A DNA stretch of 64,000 nt, from contig NW_025062475.1 of NCBI RefSeq assembly GCF_000002995.4, positions 11,846,187 through 11,910,186 of the forward strand, given 5' to 3'. Shown piece after piece: positions 38,791-53,522 of the stretch. Position 1 is the first letter of the stretch; each line of letters opens with the position of its first letter. The translations under genes were made by a program, and so were the position numbers. The notes below the pieces were generated by a model. The model did no database searches and was not told the DNA's origin. It worked only from the letters and a program-made list of their open reading frames with translations. Origin of the DNA: Brugia malayi (taxonomy: Eukaryota > Nematoda > Chromadorea > Rhabditida > Onchocercidae).

Positions 38791-41700
38791 AATTAAATCA
38801 GTCTTGCAATACGATTTAATTCATTAATATATGATTATTTTATGAAATGCTAAATTAATTTGCGCTTTTATTTATTTATTTTTTTCGAAATTTAAAATCA
38901 AAAATGATTGTTTACATTACCTTTGAGATTTTTCTTACCTGTAAGTTATATATCAGTCTAATAATGTTAGCATTGTAAACTATAATTTTAATTTCACATT
39001 TTAATTTTCATCTCGAGATTTAAGCAATTAAACATAATAGCTTATCTTAAACGATAAAAGAATCATTGATATTGCAATTTACAATCTTAACTTCACTTTT
39101 AGCTTCAATCCGGAAAATTTTAGCAATCAAATTTGTTATCTTCTCTTCAACAATAAAATTAATCATTTATTGGTATTAAAGATTATTTCCTGACGATGAT
39201 CATAGACAAAGAAAAAAAGATTATTCCGGAAAAATGCGATCTTTCCAGAATGATTATAATAGTGACACGTAAAGAAAAAGCCCTATCAATATAATAAGTA
39301 ATAATAATCAAATATAAGCTATTTCATTAAAAAAAAAATATTCGTTTTTCTTTTTTTTTTTTGCAAAATTAAATTTGATAAAAGGTTTAAATAAAAAGTT
39401 TAAATTGAAAGAGAAAGAAAAAAAGAAGATTTTTTTTTTTCTAAATAAATATTCTGGAAAAGAACAGATTTTTCAAAAATTTCGAACTAAATTTTACGAT
39501 CGTTTAAATAATGATCGTAAAGAAAACAAAGGTCATTGGCAACAGTGTTCAGTAGCATTAGACTTTTATGACCCTTCGTCAAATAGTAGTAATAATTATA
39601 ATTACTAAACAACAATCGGTATTATCTATTCATGTTATCGTATAATGTAATAAGATAGCCACTCTTCAACGTTATTCAAAAATTAATTAGCTAATAAATG
39701 AAAAAAAGAAAATCATTATCAAAGAGGTCAAAAAGGTCAAACACTAAATTCATTTCGTTTTTTTTTTTTTTTTTCCTCATTTTTTTTTTTTTTTTTTTAA
39801 TCTTTTTCGGCATAAACAGCAGCTGCAACAAGTTAGCAATCCGATGAGAATTTTATGAGCTCGATTTATTGACCTGATATAGATTTAAACGGAATGCATG
39901 GATGAATGAATGAATGGATAGATAGGATGGATGGATAGCTTTGATAATTTGTTTCAAAGAAATTCACCGAAAAGTTGACAATTTTTTTTTTAAAAAAAAG
40001 GAAATAAATGAAAAAGTAAATTCATTAAATGAGAAAAGTAATAGAAATGAAAAGAATTATTTCAAATTTTAAGTTTCTTTTTTCTTTTTTTTTGTGTTTT
40101 ATTTTACTTAATTTATATTTACTTTTTCATATTATTATTTTTTTTTTTTTGTCAGTAGTCAAAAAAAATTGTAGTTTTTTAGTTTTTCTTCTAAAAAAAA
40201 ATTTACAAAAAAATATGAAAAGTTTATTTTGATATTGCTTTTTTGTTTTCCTTAATTAATTCTTCCATTATGAATTATGAATAATTAAAAATTGCTTTTT
40301 TCTTTTCTCTGTTTCTTGAATTATTTAAATTGTAGTTTTTTTTTTTTTTTTTTCACTTATTTTAAAGCTCATATCAATTTAATTCTTCCTGTTCACATTC
40401 CATTTGCACCATTACTTCGATACTAAATGTTAACATAGTGATTTTTCAAATTTAAAAAGAAAAAATAATTAAAAAAATAAGAAATCAATTATTTAAATCA
40501 ATAACTCACTTAATTTTGAGTTTTATTAGTAAAAAAAAATAAAAATTAAATAACAAAATGATAATATGCTAATAAAACTTTTGAATGATTTAATATTTAT
40601 TTATTTAAATCAATTATTCATTCAAAAAATTTTTTCCTATTCATATCAATTAGTAAACATTTCAAATACTACAACTCTTTCAATTTTTTTAAATATCCTT
40701 TAATTATTCTACAGTCTAATGTTAGGTATAATTCTATTTACACAATTCATTTTGCATAGATTTCAAAAGATATATGACAAAATAGCTCTAATTCAAAAAA
40801 TTGTCGTTTGTTTCTTCAAAAATTTTTCAAAATTTCCCTTTCATCTAACCACCACCTTTCATTATAATTTCTTTTCATCACACCGCTTGCCGTTGCGGTT
40901 TTTGCAAAGAGAAAACCACAAGAAAAAAAAAAAAAAGGAATGAGAGGTTACCCGTGAGAGTTACGGGCAAATGACACCTCTTCGTATACACAATCCTACT
41001 ATAAAGCATGTTTAAAGATGAAGTTGTATAATTTCATTAAATTTCATTCCTTCCATGCTGTGTAAATTGTTTGTTTGAAGTTTTCGGTTTTTTTTTTTCA
41101 ATTTCGTTTCACTTTTTTTTTGGAATTTACTGTAAGCTAAAAATGAAATAAGAAAAGACAGAGAAAACGAGAGAGAGAGAGAGAGAGAGAGGGAGGAAGA
41201 GAGAAAAACGAAGAGAAAGTGTGAAAAAATAATGAAATGGTATTATTGTAAAAAAAAAAATTAGTTAACAGTTAATGAATGAAATACTTTCTGATATTAT
41301 TAGTTCTATTGTATTAATTTCAGAAATTTAAATCTGTTTAAATTTTTTAAAAAATAGAAATTTTACGAATTTATTCTATTTAGTATCATTAATTAGATAA
41401 ATTAATTAATGGTTCTAAATGTGTTCAAAAATTAGGTTTTGTCTTACTTTTTTTTTTAACTTAATAAATTTTTATGTTTTAATTTTTCAATTTTGTAAGT
41501 CTAAACTGTATTTTTTAAATTAATTTATTCACTTATATTAATTCGCTCTTTTGATAGTAAAATTGTTGACAATTTTTACATTGCTTATTCATATTTTCAA
41601 AATTCAACATTTTGCCTTTATTATTTTTGAAAGTACAATTGCTGATTATTTTGTATTATAGGAGAGCAAATGATTTACAAATACTGTTTTGTTTAATTTT

Positions 41701-43917
41701 AATTTCAGATCCAAAGTTTAAAAAGTGTTAAAAACAATTCCAAATCACTCAAACTACTAAAATTGCTATTTCAATTGGCAAAAATAAAACAAAACGAAGA
41801 AAAAAGACACAGATCATCCTTTTGCTTTTATCAGCTAACTTACGATTTTTTTTTTTTTTATCCTTAAATTAAATCAATAAAAGCATATGGTTATATTCAA
41901 ATTGAAATTTGCGCTTCTAACTATATAACACATTGCGCATCAAAAAAAAAAAAAGAAAGGAAGAGGAAAAAAAACTTCACACTATTAAACATTAATTAAT
42001 TAAAATGAAAAACTTTATTATCATCTCTCACATCAACTAATGAGCTTTTTTCTTGCATAAATCTTGACGAGCACTTTCAATGACATTAGCTCACTTCAAT
42101 TTACACTATTTATGCCATATGCGCTTTTGCGCTTTAATGTACGCTTTCTTCTTCTTTTTTTTTTTTTTTTTTTTTTTTTAATACTACTTTTATTTTGTAA
42201 AGAATTTTTATAAACTTTAAATTTCTTAAATTTCAAACAAAACATAATGTGAACAAAACATTCTGCTATTGCTCAATTTAAAATATTTGCTGACTTTAAC
42301 AAGTTTGCTTAATAATTTTATAAATTTGCAGCAATATTTTCTTTTAAACTAATACTTAAGAATTGCTTTTTGATGGTTTCAATACAAATGATTTATTGTT
42401 TACGTTAATTTCACTTATGGTTGATTAAATTAGTAAAAAAATTTTTTAAATTGATAAATTTCAAGTATATTTGAAATTTGAAAGATATTAAATGTATTCT
42501 ATAAGAGAAGAAAAAGAGAGAAAGAAGAAAAAAGATATGGAATTTTGTAATTCAAATATATTTTTGTAATTTATGAAAATCAGATAAGATAAAGCGAAGG
42601 AGAGAGAGAGAAAAAAAAAACTTTTTTCTTTAACATTTCAGAATTTAACATTAAGATTTTAACACTTTAAAAAATTTTTAACATTTTAGAATTTCAAAAA
42701 TCTTAGAAACACAACATTTTAAAATATATCAAAATATAACATTTTTTCTTTACAACATATATATAAATTTATTTATTTACTTTATATTGATGGTATAAAT
42801 GCAATTAATTTACATTTAGCACAATTAGAAGTATGAATTCCATTTTTATTTCAGATATTAGATATATTACTAAAAGATATATCTACACATATACGCCATC
42901 CCAATGGAAAAAAAATTCTACAAAAAGTTTTCCTTTTTTCCTATCTCTTTGCATCACTTTTGTTTTACCATCTGAATTCGTTTGATGTTTGCCGACAATA
43001 ATGATAAAAACGATGAACTAACAAGATTGCCTCTTCCTTAATTTTTGCCTTTAGGCCTTCAACAATGAGGCCATTTTTATCCTGACATCAGCGCCTATAT
43101 ATTCATCATTCATAGTCCTATTATTATTATTATTGTTTTTTTTTTTTTTAATCAAAATATTTTTAAAGAGCAAAAATTCCGTCTTATTATTTTACCATTT
43201 TTTTTTTTTAAATTAATGAAAAGAAAAATAAAGGGAGAGAAAAAAAATTGAATGAAAAAAGAAGGGATAAAATTATTTGACAGGTTTTTCTTGTTTTTTT
43301 TTTTTTTTTGAATCATTTTAATTTTGTACTTTTTAAACATTCTGATATTTGTAAATGGAAGGAAATAAAAAGAAAAGAAGAGAAAACTGATTGGTTATTT
43401 ATCTTTTGTTCTAATTCATTTAAGATTTAATGATAATTTAAATTATAATTTCATGCTTATTTTAAACTTATTTTCTTTTAATTTATGTATTTTTATATGC
43501 ACAGTTCAATACAGAAAATATTAGTTGGTAGAAATTAATAAATGAATATATTGTTAAACTTCATCAAATAAGAAATCATACCTGTTTGATGAATAATTAA
43601 ATTTAATATTCATCCTGCAAAATGAGCAAAATCAGTGAGATTGTATTTTACAATTTTACTCAATCACTGTATCTATCAGTAATCTCTAAATAATATTAAT
43701 GATTAAAAGTTTTTGTTATTCGAATAGAGAATTAATGATAAATACTCTCATTAACTTATGGTAATAATTGTTAGCTATAATAATAGTACTAATTAAAATT
43801 AACCTATGTGAATTTTTATAAAATTACAAATCTAAAGCTTTAATCTTTTTTCTATTTCAGTTTTTCAATCCCTAAATGTCATTTTTATCATATTTATTTC
43901 TTGGCTTCATTGCCTGA

Positions 43918-43990
43918 TTTGATGAATTTCTGATAATGCATGCATCATCCGTTGCGTGACAATTGCATGCATCGCGACAAATTCATCAAA
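43918..43990. ncRNA. miRNA-precursor-like hairpin
   Basis: Outer arms TTTGATGAATTT (43918-43929) and AAATTCATCAAA (43979-43990) pair perfectly. After a 6 x 6 internal loop, inner arms ATGCATGCA (43936-43944) and TGCATGCAT (43964-43972) pair perfectly, closing a 19-nt loop. Total length is 73 nt, similar to a miRNA precursor, although the internal loop is large. I do not recognise a known miRNA seed in it. The segment and the following 120 bp are less AT-rich than neighbours. The strand is undetermined because the fold is nearly symmetrical. Confidence 0.3.
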
Positions 43991-46900
43991 CCAACTGTTC
44001 CAGTTAAAATCGCAACCGGAAATCTTTCGTTACCATTTACCACCCTTCAACGATCCTAAAAGTCTTTGTTATTCAAATGAATTGTTTGCTCATGTGTCCT
44101 CCCTTATAGCCATATAATTTGTCCATTTGGCTCTTATATCAATTTAGAGATTCATCTAAATCGAATTTTATGACTTTTTTTTTCATGAATAATTCTCTTC
44201 AAAAATTTTTACTTTTCATACTAAAAATGTTATAATTTTTCTTTCAAATTATAGTTAAAATAATTAAATCAATCAAATATTTTACATCATTTGTTACTAC
44301 TGTTCTTGTTGAAAATTAAAAATAATTTAACTGTCAAAGAAGATTTATGCTTCTATTATTTAGAATTAAAACTTAATCATTTATCAAAGACTATAATGTA
44401 TCAACTTATCTCATATCTGTCATAATCAAGCCATCAGCCACGATTTTATGAAGCAGAAAAGCTTAATCACATCAAAAGTTTAATCAGATCAGGAAAACAT
44501 CGATCAAAAATTCATTTAATCATTTAATTTTCTATCGGATTCAATGCTTGATCATATCATATCAAACTAAGATCAGTGCAATGATATTATACTATTAGCA
44601 AGAAATCTCGAAAGATATGATTGTTATTAGTTGAGAAGTATTAAGATTTTAAAATTGTTAGTCACAGAATTGATAAATGCAATTTACAAATTAGTTCCTG
44701 AAATTGAATTTTTCTAGCCTTTTAAAAATTCAGTTTTTTTTTTAAAAACAAACTAAATTGAAAACTTAATTTTCCTGGCCTTTTTTTTTGAATAACTGGA
44801 TTTTTGAATAAATTGATCAAATTATTCTGCCAACTTGTAGATAATTCAGATGCACAAAAATAAAATCAGTATATTAATTTTTTTTTTTTTTGAACCGGCA
44901 ATATTAAAAAGTCAAACCATTTTATTTTACTTTATTTTTTACACAATTTTTACTAAAAATATAAGAAATAAGTTGCAACATACACTTTAATGTGTTTCAT
45001 ATTTGCTTATTTTTTTTATGAATTTTATTCGATGTATTGGAAATGAAAAAGTCGTTTAAAAATATTTCTTAATGTAATTATTGTTGTAAAAATGTTTTAA
45101 GCCTGGAACAGGAATTTAACTTATATTTATTTATGTTAAAATTATGTAAAGCTTTAAGATATCAAAATTTCTTTTTACTGATAAAATCCCAAAATCAAAA
45201 TTTTTTTTTGAAAAGTTTTTTTTTTATTGAATATTGCAACAAATTTCAACAATGTATTAAAATTTATGGCTTAATAAATTTAATTTAAATAACATTACTT
45301 AAAGGTAATAGTATATGCTATTGTTTTTTTTTTTTTTTTAATTCTTATCAATAAATATTGCAACAACAATATGTTGTGAAATTACTATTTTAAAGTAATT
45401 AAAATTACTTTCGCCAAAATTAACATTAATGTTTTGCGTTGAAAATTTTATAGCTTAATAAACTGAAAATTTATGTATGTTTTAGAATTTTTTTATGATT
45501 ATATTCAATAGTTTTTCATCTTTTAGTCTCTAATAAAAATATTATAACAACTTTTTTAAGGAAAAAATTTATGCTAAAATTTATTTTTAATATATGAATT
45601 TTATTTGCCTTCAAAACTTTACAAAATATGCTAATAATTTAACTTTAATATTTTAATATAATAATTCAACTTTATATATATTTTATATTTAATATTAATA
45701 ATTATTATAAATTAATTTGAACATATCAAAATAACTAACTTGCTGGAATGCTCTTTCACTTTTGCTTCTCTGAAGTATACTTCATTTCTTTGTTTTTGCA
45801 TAGATTATGCTTGTTATAGGTCACCTTGATCCCTGCAACTTAAAAATTTTTATCAAATTTAAAATACTAGAAGAATAAAAGAAAAGGATGAATGAAAGTT
45901 ATTGTCTGAGAAAAATTATATAACACAATAAATTGTCTAATTCTATTAAAATCTCTTTTTGTGAGCAAAAAATTTTAAACATTTAACAATATTTAGCATT
46001 TTGCTATTTTTTAACATCTATTTCTATGTTATAATTTCATTTAATCAACCGGTCTATCTCTAAAATAGTGATAAAATTTTGAAATATACTTAGAATAATT
46101 TAGTATAATAATGATTAGCTTATAATTTATTGATTGATCGAGACTGACTAGTTCAAATTGCTATCCAAATAAATTTAATACTTTTCGATAGCTATAAGTA
46201 ACACTGTAAGTAAATCCATCTGCAACAATCTATATGAGAGCAACAAACGAATTACAGTATTCGAAATTGTTGTCTGCTTTCATTAATCAAATAACTAATT
46301 CATTTCATTGTATTTTGATATTTCGTCGTCCAATCTTTTGCGCTTAATTCTTCTTCAATGATAAAAGGCCTAGAAAAGCCAAAGAAGTAAATCTTTGAGG
46401 AAATGGTAATACTGTTTATATCATTGTGAAATATAAGAATGAAAAAAATTTTTGATTTGTTAAGTTTAACAACAAAATCATTCTCTCAAGCTATTAGTAT
46501 GATAAAATTTAAAAAAAGAAATAAAAATATAATCTGAATTCCTTTTTGAATCAAAATTATATCTAATTGATATGTATATGCATATAATTTATGCCATCTT
46601 CTGCTATACAATTTAAATTATGTTCACATTTTCACTTCAGACTCTGCTCAAATTTAAATTACTATTATTTCAGCATTCATATTTTATAATTCATTTTTCA
46701 AAATGATAAATTAAAAACGAAAAAAAAAAGTGAAAACCTACCCAAATTTGAATGCTTCTATTTTTTATAACTTTAGCATAAGATGAATTCTTTGCTAGCA
46801 TAAAATGATTTCTTTCATAATTTATCAGTCGTTCAATTTGTGAATTATTTTGAATAAGCACTGAAAAGTGATTGGGTCTGAAAAAAAATATTGAAATATT

Positions 46901-49900
46901 CAAGAATAGTCTAATATTTCATATCATCGTAATTTAATGATAAACATTTCAAAAACATCAAATATCCTTAGCATTATCAGTGAGAGCTAATCGATGATAA
47001 CTGATTGTATTAGTAGTTGACACTCTAAATGAACTCTAAATAAAATCTTTTTCATAATAAAATTTTCATGCTACTTACTTTTATTTTTCTACTGTTGTTC
47101 GTTATAGTCCAATATTTTGCACCATAAGCATTGTTGATAAATTTTCGTTCTGCTACTCTTCAAAATATAGATAAACACTGAAATGATAATATTTTAATTC
47201 ATGTTAATTAGTGATATCATTGATAATTGTAATTTGCTGTAAAAGTTATAAATTGTAAAACAATAACAACGACAATAACAATAGCACAATGTAAGCTTTA
47301 TATTTCTTTATTTTAAACTAAATAAAAATTATTGATGCAAAATTTTTTCAAATTAAAAAAAAAAAAACGGAACAAACTAGCAATATATTATTAATTAAGA
47401 TATGATAATTTTAGTAGCATTAAAATTTACAACAAGTAAGCAATAAGCAATAGTACATCAAGTGTTCGTTTTTTTTTTTTTTTATCAGGGTATCACTTGC
47501 AAATTGATTTGAAAATTTTGATCAATCAATTATTGATGAAAAGCTAAAATTGAGTGTAATCTTCATATCTCTAAATCATATCAAATAATCATTTATTGAT
47601 AATTATTTTAGAAGAGAATATATTGTTAACTATATTTATTATGCAAAATTTTAATATTAGTTCCTTAAAATAGTAAGTAGTTACATATATTTGCTTATAT
47701 CTATGAATGTGTGTATGTGCGTATGTATGTGAATGTGTGTATGTGGGTGCATGTGTGTGTGTGTGTGTGTGTCAGTCTGTATAGGTCGATATAGAGGTTT
47801 GTCAATTGAGTGGGAGAGAGAATTGATTCATTCATAGAGAGAGAGATGAGAAGAGAGAATAGGGAAGGGGAGGATGTAGTTGAAAATTTTTGAAAATAGT
47901 CAAATCAGTCAGTTAGTGTGTCATGAATGAATCAGCCAGTTAGTGAGTTTGCTAAGGATACGGTAAGTAATGCATTCTTATCCCATTTTGTCCCTTTTTT
48001 TCTCTCCTTTTCTTTTTCTTTTGCTTTAGTGAATTTAATAGAAATATCTGGAAGCTTTCATATACATATGTAATTTACCTATCAAAAGTATATAATCCTT
48101 CTCTTATGTCAAAATTATTTCCTTTCTCTTTTTTCATCCTACTTTTCTATCAATTTTAATCTTTTTTTTTCTCTCTCTCTCTCTCTCTTTTTTTTACTTC
48201 TTCTTACTTTTGTTTTGTTTTTTCAAACCAAAAAAGAACGAATAAAAAGTAAAAAAAAAAAACCAATCATTCCGAAAAAAAAGAAAAAAATACAATTCAA
48301 TCGTAATTTGTTTTATTTTTTTTTTTATTTTCTCTTTTTTTATGAAAGAATAAAAAGAAGAAAAAAAAAAAACAAATAAGCAGACAATAGGAAAAAAAAA
48401 TTATTTTATTTTTTGTTTTTCTATATCATCAAATAATTTTTAGAAAGAAGGAAAAAGAAAAAAGTGGAATAATTTCTTTTCTTTCTCTCTCTTTTACTTT
48501 ACTAATTTTAGTTATTTAAAAATTAATAAATTTTCTTTTCCATTCCTTTTTTATTCTTTTTTCTCCTCTCTATCTCTCTATTTATAAACATATTTTTCTT
48601 TCTTTTTGTTCTTATTCCTTTTCCTTTTTTTTTATTTTTTAATTTATTCCAAAAGAAATATTATAATAGAATGAATTGCATATGCATATGCAACGAAAAT
48701 ATATTCAAAATTGCTGTTGCAAACAGGATTTATCCCATTATCTTTTTCTTTCCTTTTTTTCTCTTCTCAACTTCATATTTCAATCATTTCTCTCTTCATT
48801 TATAATAATTCCGTTTCTTTCTTCATTCTTCTTCTTCTCAATCATTCATTATTTTCATTTTTATTCTTTTCATGCTAATTTTCTACTCTTTTTCTATTGT
48901 TCCTCCACTCCCTCACTCTTGTCCCCTCTCTCTCTCTCCTTCTTTTTTCTCTTTCATTTTCTATCAATATATAGATATATTTATTAGGTCATCAAATTTA
49001 TCCCTTCTTCTTTTACATTCCACTTTTTTTTTTCATGATTTGATAAGAAATACAAAAGATTTTGAAATTTCAAAATTTCATTTTTTATATTAAATGTAAG
49101 AATGGGAAAAAAAAAGAAAAAGAAAAAAGAAAAAAACCATTGTCATTTGAAATTATTAATTTTAAAAGAAAATTTAATTTTAAGACAGATCTCTTATTTT
49201 TATCTCTACACTTACTCAATTGACGGTATTTATGATATCTGTAATACTTTTAATTGAAATGATCATGTCATAAGTGAAAGTAATGTGATTTTCGTAAATG
49301 AAATTTAAAAAACTTATTGATTGTCGTAACCAGACATACTACTGTATCATACTATATTGCAACAGCAATCAGGGAGAAAGTACTGTATTTACCTTATTAG
49401 GTTAAACGAGTTGTTTTCATATTTAATTGCTAAAAGTTAATACTTAGTAGGAATGATTATGTTTAATACGATTAAGCTGAAATAATAATTAAAATAATAA
49501 AAAACATATCTATTATTGTAATATTAGATTATTCAATTACTTATTCCATACAATAATTAATATTGGAATCATTTAAGTTGCTAATTAATATTTGCAAAAT
49601 GTTTTGGTCAATTAAAGTAAGTAAAAAAAAAAAAATGAATGAGGCAAGAAAAGAAATACCATTTAAATTAGAATATTTTATTTATTATGTATTAAATATC
49701 TAAATTCATAAAATACTTGTAAAATTAACTTAAAAAAGCAGAAAATGAAAAATTCAATTACATTTCAAGAATGTATGAGAAAATAATTTATAAAATTTTG
49801 ATAACGAAATAAGACAGTAAATTATTTTCCTATAAAAAATAACAAAAAAGGAAGTATATTTTTCAAAATTCCTTTTTTTCTTTTTAGCAAACTAGTAGAT

Positions 49901-52900
49901 TAGAAAAAGAAATTTTAGCTATAACATATATCCATTCAAAAAATAAAAATTTTTGGCTCCCTCAAAAAACTTTTTTCCAAACCAATGAAAAATTCGGGAA
50001 GAAAGAGAAGCGGGGGAGAGAGAGAAAGAGAAAGAGAAAGAGAAGGAAGAAAAAAAGGAAAAAAGAATCGAAAATGTTGTAAAGCATACAATCTTTTTGG
50101 TTAAATGTGAACAATGAGATAACAAAAAAAAAAAGAAAAAGAAAAAATTGAAATAGCACGAGAGGAATTATGCTTATTTTTCAAGGAAAACATAAGAAAA
50201 ATAATAAATAAATGTTTGTGTTACATCACCATATGCCTCGGCTTGGTTCGAACTAATTTCTACTATTTGGGTGGTCTCAATTAGTAGCACTTCGGGTGGT
50301 CTATTTTTTCTATTTTCCGCCTAACCTCTCCTCTTCCCTCCTTTTTATCATTAATAAAAGATACTTGTCTCAAGAGAAATATTCCCTAGATGTAGTTGAA
50401 AATTTCAATAAATATAATTTTGACATTATTATCATCATCATGATCATCATTATCATCATCATCATCAAATGAAAAGATTATTTATAAGCCTCAGTAGAAT
50501 AATAAAATGATCTACAAAAATTTTTAAGCAATCACAAAATTCTGAAGTTTATATTTTAGTTTAAATTCGTTAAAAATTTTTATTTTCAAATTTTAAATAT
50601 AATAATATTTTTATAGATTTTGAGCTAGTCAGAAATAGAGTTGTAATCATAAATATCATTATTGTTACAGGAATCTCATAGATCATGTAAAATACCGATT
50701 AAAGGAAGGAAGTATATTTGATTTTAATAATATTCAAAATAATTGAATAGTCTTGAAATACATATGCAATAATTAAATAATTTTTAAAATATTTAACAAT
50801 AGTTTGTAATATTTAAATTTTGGAAACTACTTTGATGTGATTAGGCATTATAGTTAAAGATGAAAGTTAATGTCTCAAAGATACAAATTTAACTTTAAAT
50901 GAAGAGATGCTTTGGATATTTTAAATGAGATCTATGATATACTATTTGAATATGAAATTAAATTCATTAGTACAATAAAGTGCTGCTAGAAGCTTTTACA
51001 ATTAGAAGGTATCAAAAGATGTAAAAAAATTAAAATAGTTGTTTTTTTTAATAAATTTATCTTTGCTAAAACTTCAGATGATTTTAGATGAAATCCACGA
51101 ACATTATTTTTTTTTAAAAAAAAAGTCAAAATCACAATTATTTCTAGAAAACTTCAAAAATTTTTAGAAATTAATAATTGGAAGAATTCTGAAAATCATT
51201 TTCATGCTTTTACAAAAATTTTCACAAAATGTATCAAAAATATCACTTTTAAATTGAAAAGAAAATGTCATCAGTGAATTATTTCAATCGTTTTTTGTAA
51301 ATCTTTGCATCAAAAATCTTTTTTTATTATTTTTATTACTATCTTTTTTTTAAAGAAAGACGAGCTGATATATATTTTTTCATAAACAAATGTAGGAAAT
51401 TGTTTTCAGAAGCAATACAAATCTCTCTAAATGATTTATTTTTCAATTTCGGATCGGTTCTCGTTTCAGGATTTTGCTTTAATGGATATTTTTTTGCATT
51501 TAATACGTACAATTTTTCAATAAAAACCACCATCCTATTTTTTTTTTTTATTTTTTGCTTTTCAATTTCTGGCAAAATTGATATTTTCTTTTTTTCTTTT
51601 TTTTTTTTGGTTGTAAAATCTGATATGAATTCTTTTGGTTTACAAGAAAGTATGCTAAATTGTTTTTATTCTACTAATATTGCATTATCATTATATGATA
51701 TCTATCGTAGTAACAGGAAAATATTTAGTAAATTGAGCGTAATTGGTTATATTTACTGCTTGCTTAGGATTAGTTAGAAAAAAGGCAATTGATTTATGTT
51801 TAATAGAGTAAACTAACTAAGATTTACTGTATATCAAAATTACTAAGATAGATTAAAAGTAGACTTACTGATTATTTAAGCCTGGAAAGAGTGCTGATAA
51901 ACATTATTAATGAATGTTTCAAGATGATATTATTAATTTATCAGGAGTTAGTTTAAAAATTTGTCAGATAATTTCTATTGGAGAGAGAGAGGGAGAGAAA
52001 TATCATTCTTAAAAATATGCAATATAAATAAGTATTAGTTACTGTTGCAGTAAATTAAATATTATGAACAAGGTCAACTGATATGATTTAGCATAAGTAT
52101 TCATCGAATATTACTAGATTTCATTAATCCACTGATAAAAATAATCATAAGAGTAAAAATAGAGCAGCAATAGCAAAATGCTTGATGAGAATAAAATAAG
52201 ATGAAAGAAGAGAGGTAATACTATTGTGCCGATCATCAGGGGAAGTATGCTGGTGAAGTGAACTGGTTCGAAATGATATGAAATGAAATGGATTAGAATG
52301 GAATGGAATGGAATGGTATCAAAATGAATGGAAAATATGAGGCAGGCAGCAAGCAATACTCATAAAATACCCATTTTCGTTAATGCAACTGCACCGGGAC
52401 CAGTAGTAGGGGGTAATATTATATGGGCAAATTATATGGGCAAGTGATCGCGCAACGGGAAGAGAAGGTAGAAGCGAGAATTTGAGAATCCAAACAATGC
52501 TTAAGGGAGTAACGAATTGCTATCGTAACATTTTGATGCTCACCTGATAATAATAATAAGAAGAAATGATGATGATGATGATGATGGTAATTTTTGGTAA
52601 TTCAGACGATGATAAGGATGATGATGATAACAATAATGATAGCATTTGATAATAATACCATTAAGAATAATGATACTAATTAGAATTAATCTGATTGGTT
52701 TTCGAAAAGAACAAAATTTTGTTGTCTTTTTTGAAATTTCCATGCACACATTAAGGGGTGATAACAAATAAAATATCAATTATTATTGCTTTATAAAATT
52801 CATCTAGCAATGAAATAATTATAATTTTCATATTAAATGCAATTTGAGAAATGGGAATAGTTTGTTTTGTTTGATTTTGCATTACTCATATATCACTGAT

Positions 52901-53270
52901 TATGTAATTGCATTTATTAACTAATAATTGTACTTAAGAATAGGATATTTCTATGATTTAAATTGATCAGATATACATTGTGAAATTATCAGTTTTTTCT
53001 TACACTGAAACATTTCAAGTCAAAATAAATCTTCATGCTCTTCATGCATATTCAATTTTATCAACTTTTCCTATCAAACTTATCATTATGACTAGCAACT
53101 CAACTATTGAAATGTCCTATTTAGTTTCATTAATTTGAACTTTTTCTAGTTCCCTGCATTTTTTCTTTCTATAATTATTTAATTGCTTAATTACTCATTG
53201 ACTCTATATTTTATTCAAATTCATAAATCATTATCAAAAGTAACTATAGAAAAATAAGTTACATTATAAT
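43991..53270. other. intergenic, no gene seen
   Basis: AT-rich DNA with GT tracts (about 47,703-47,772), GA and CT-rich stretches (47,835-47,875; 48,172-48,190; 49,990-50,050), ATC triplets near 50,430-50,467 and GAATG pentamers at about 52,285-52,315. Less AT-rich patches at 50,215-50,340 and 52,375-52,530 show no recognisable gene. The second patch contains a short duplication, ATTATATGGGCAA, at about 52,420-52,445. Confidence 0.55.
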
Positions 53271-53522
53271 ATATTTGAAATGAGATACAGGAAATGGAAC
53301 TTATGCATTTAGTATGATTATTTTACATCTAAAAGAAATTATCAGTTGGCGATAAATGAATTAAAGAGATACTGTGGTGATGTCAAACTTCATTAACCGG
53401 ATGTGTGAGAAATAAAATGAAAAAGCAACAGAAACGGAAAATGTGACTCTCTCACAATATTCGATTGACAGGGTCGATGATTCGTTCATTTGCTAACCAT
53501 TTCCTGTATCTCATTTCAAATA
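53271..53522. mobile_element. 252-bp element with 27-bp perfect terminal inverted repeats
   Basis: The left arm 53271-53297 and right arm 53496-53522 are exact reverse complements over 27 bp (left arm starts ATATTTGAAATGAGATACAG). They enclose 198 bp with no open frame of note. The arms can be read as TIRs flanked by TA, consistent with a Tc1/mariner-type MITE. The TA lies inside the palindrome, so it is weak evidence of target duplication. No second copy was noticed in the window. A structured regulatory element is the alternative. Confidence 0.5.

Larger units (their letters stand above)
29012..43910. other. intergenic, no gene seen
   Basis: About 15 kb of AT-rich DNA. Contents noted: CA tract near 31,133-31,178; GA tracts near 32,470-32,490, 34,838-34,857 and 41,168-41,191; CT tract near 33,699-33,724; GT tract near 36,322-36,350; GGAT/GAAT tetramers near 39,898-39,940; a (TGCA)n run; a 15-bp duplication at 38761-38790; and an 18-19-bp duplication near 30,841-30,878. 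Open frames are short and dominated by Phe/Lys/Ile. Confidence 0.6.

Noticed and set aside
50230..50260. tRNA-like B box (GGTTCGAAC)
   Set aside because: No matching A box, anticodon arm or acceptor stem at tRNA spacing.
51400..51777. 125-codon Phe/Ile-rich open frame
   Set aside because: Composition matches translated AT-rich, poly-T DNA. No splice context or recognisable motif, and the opposite strand is also open in part.
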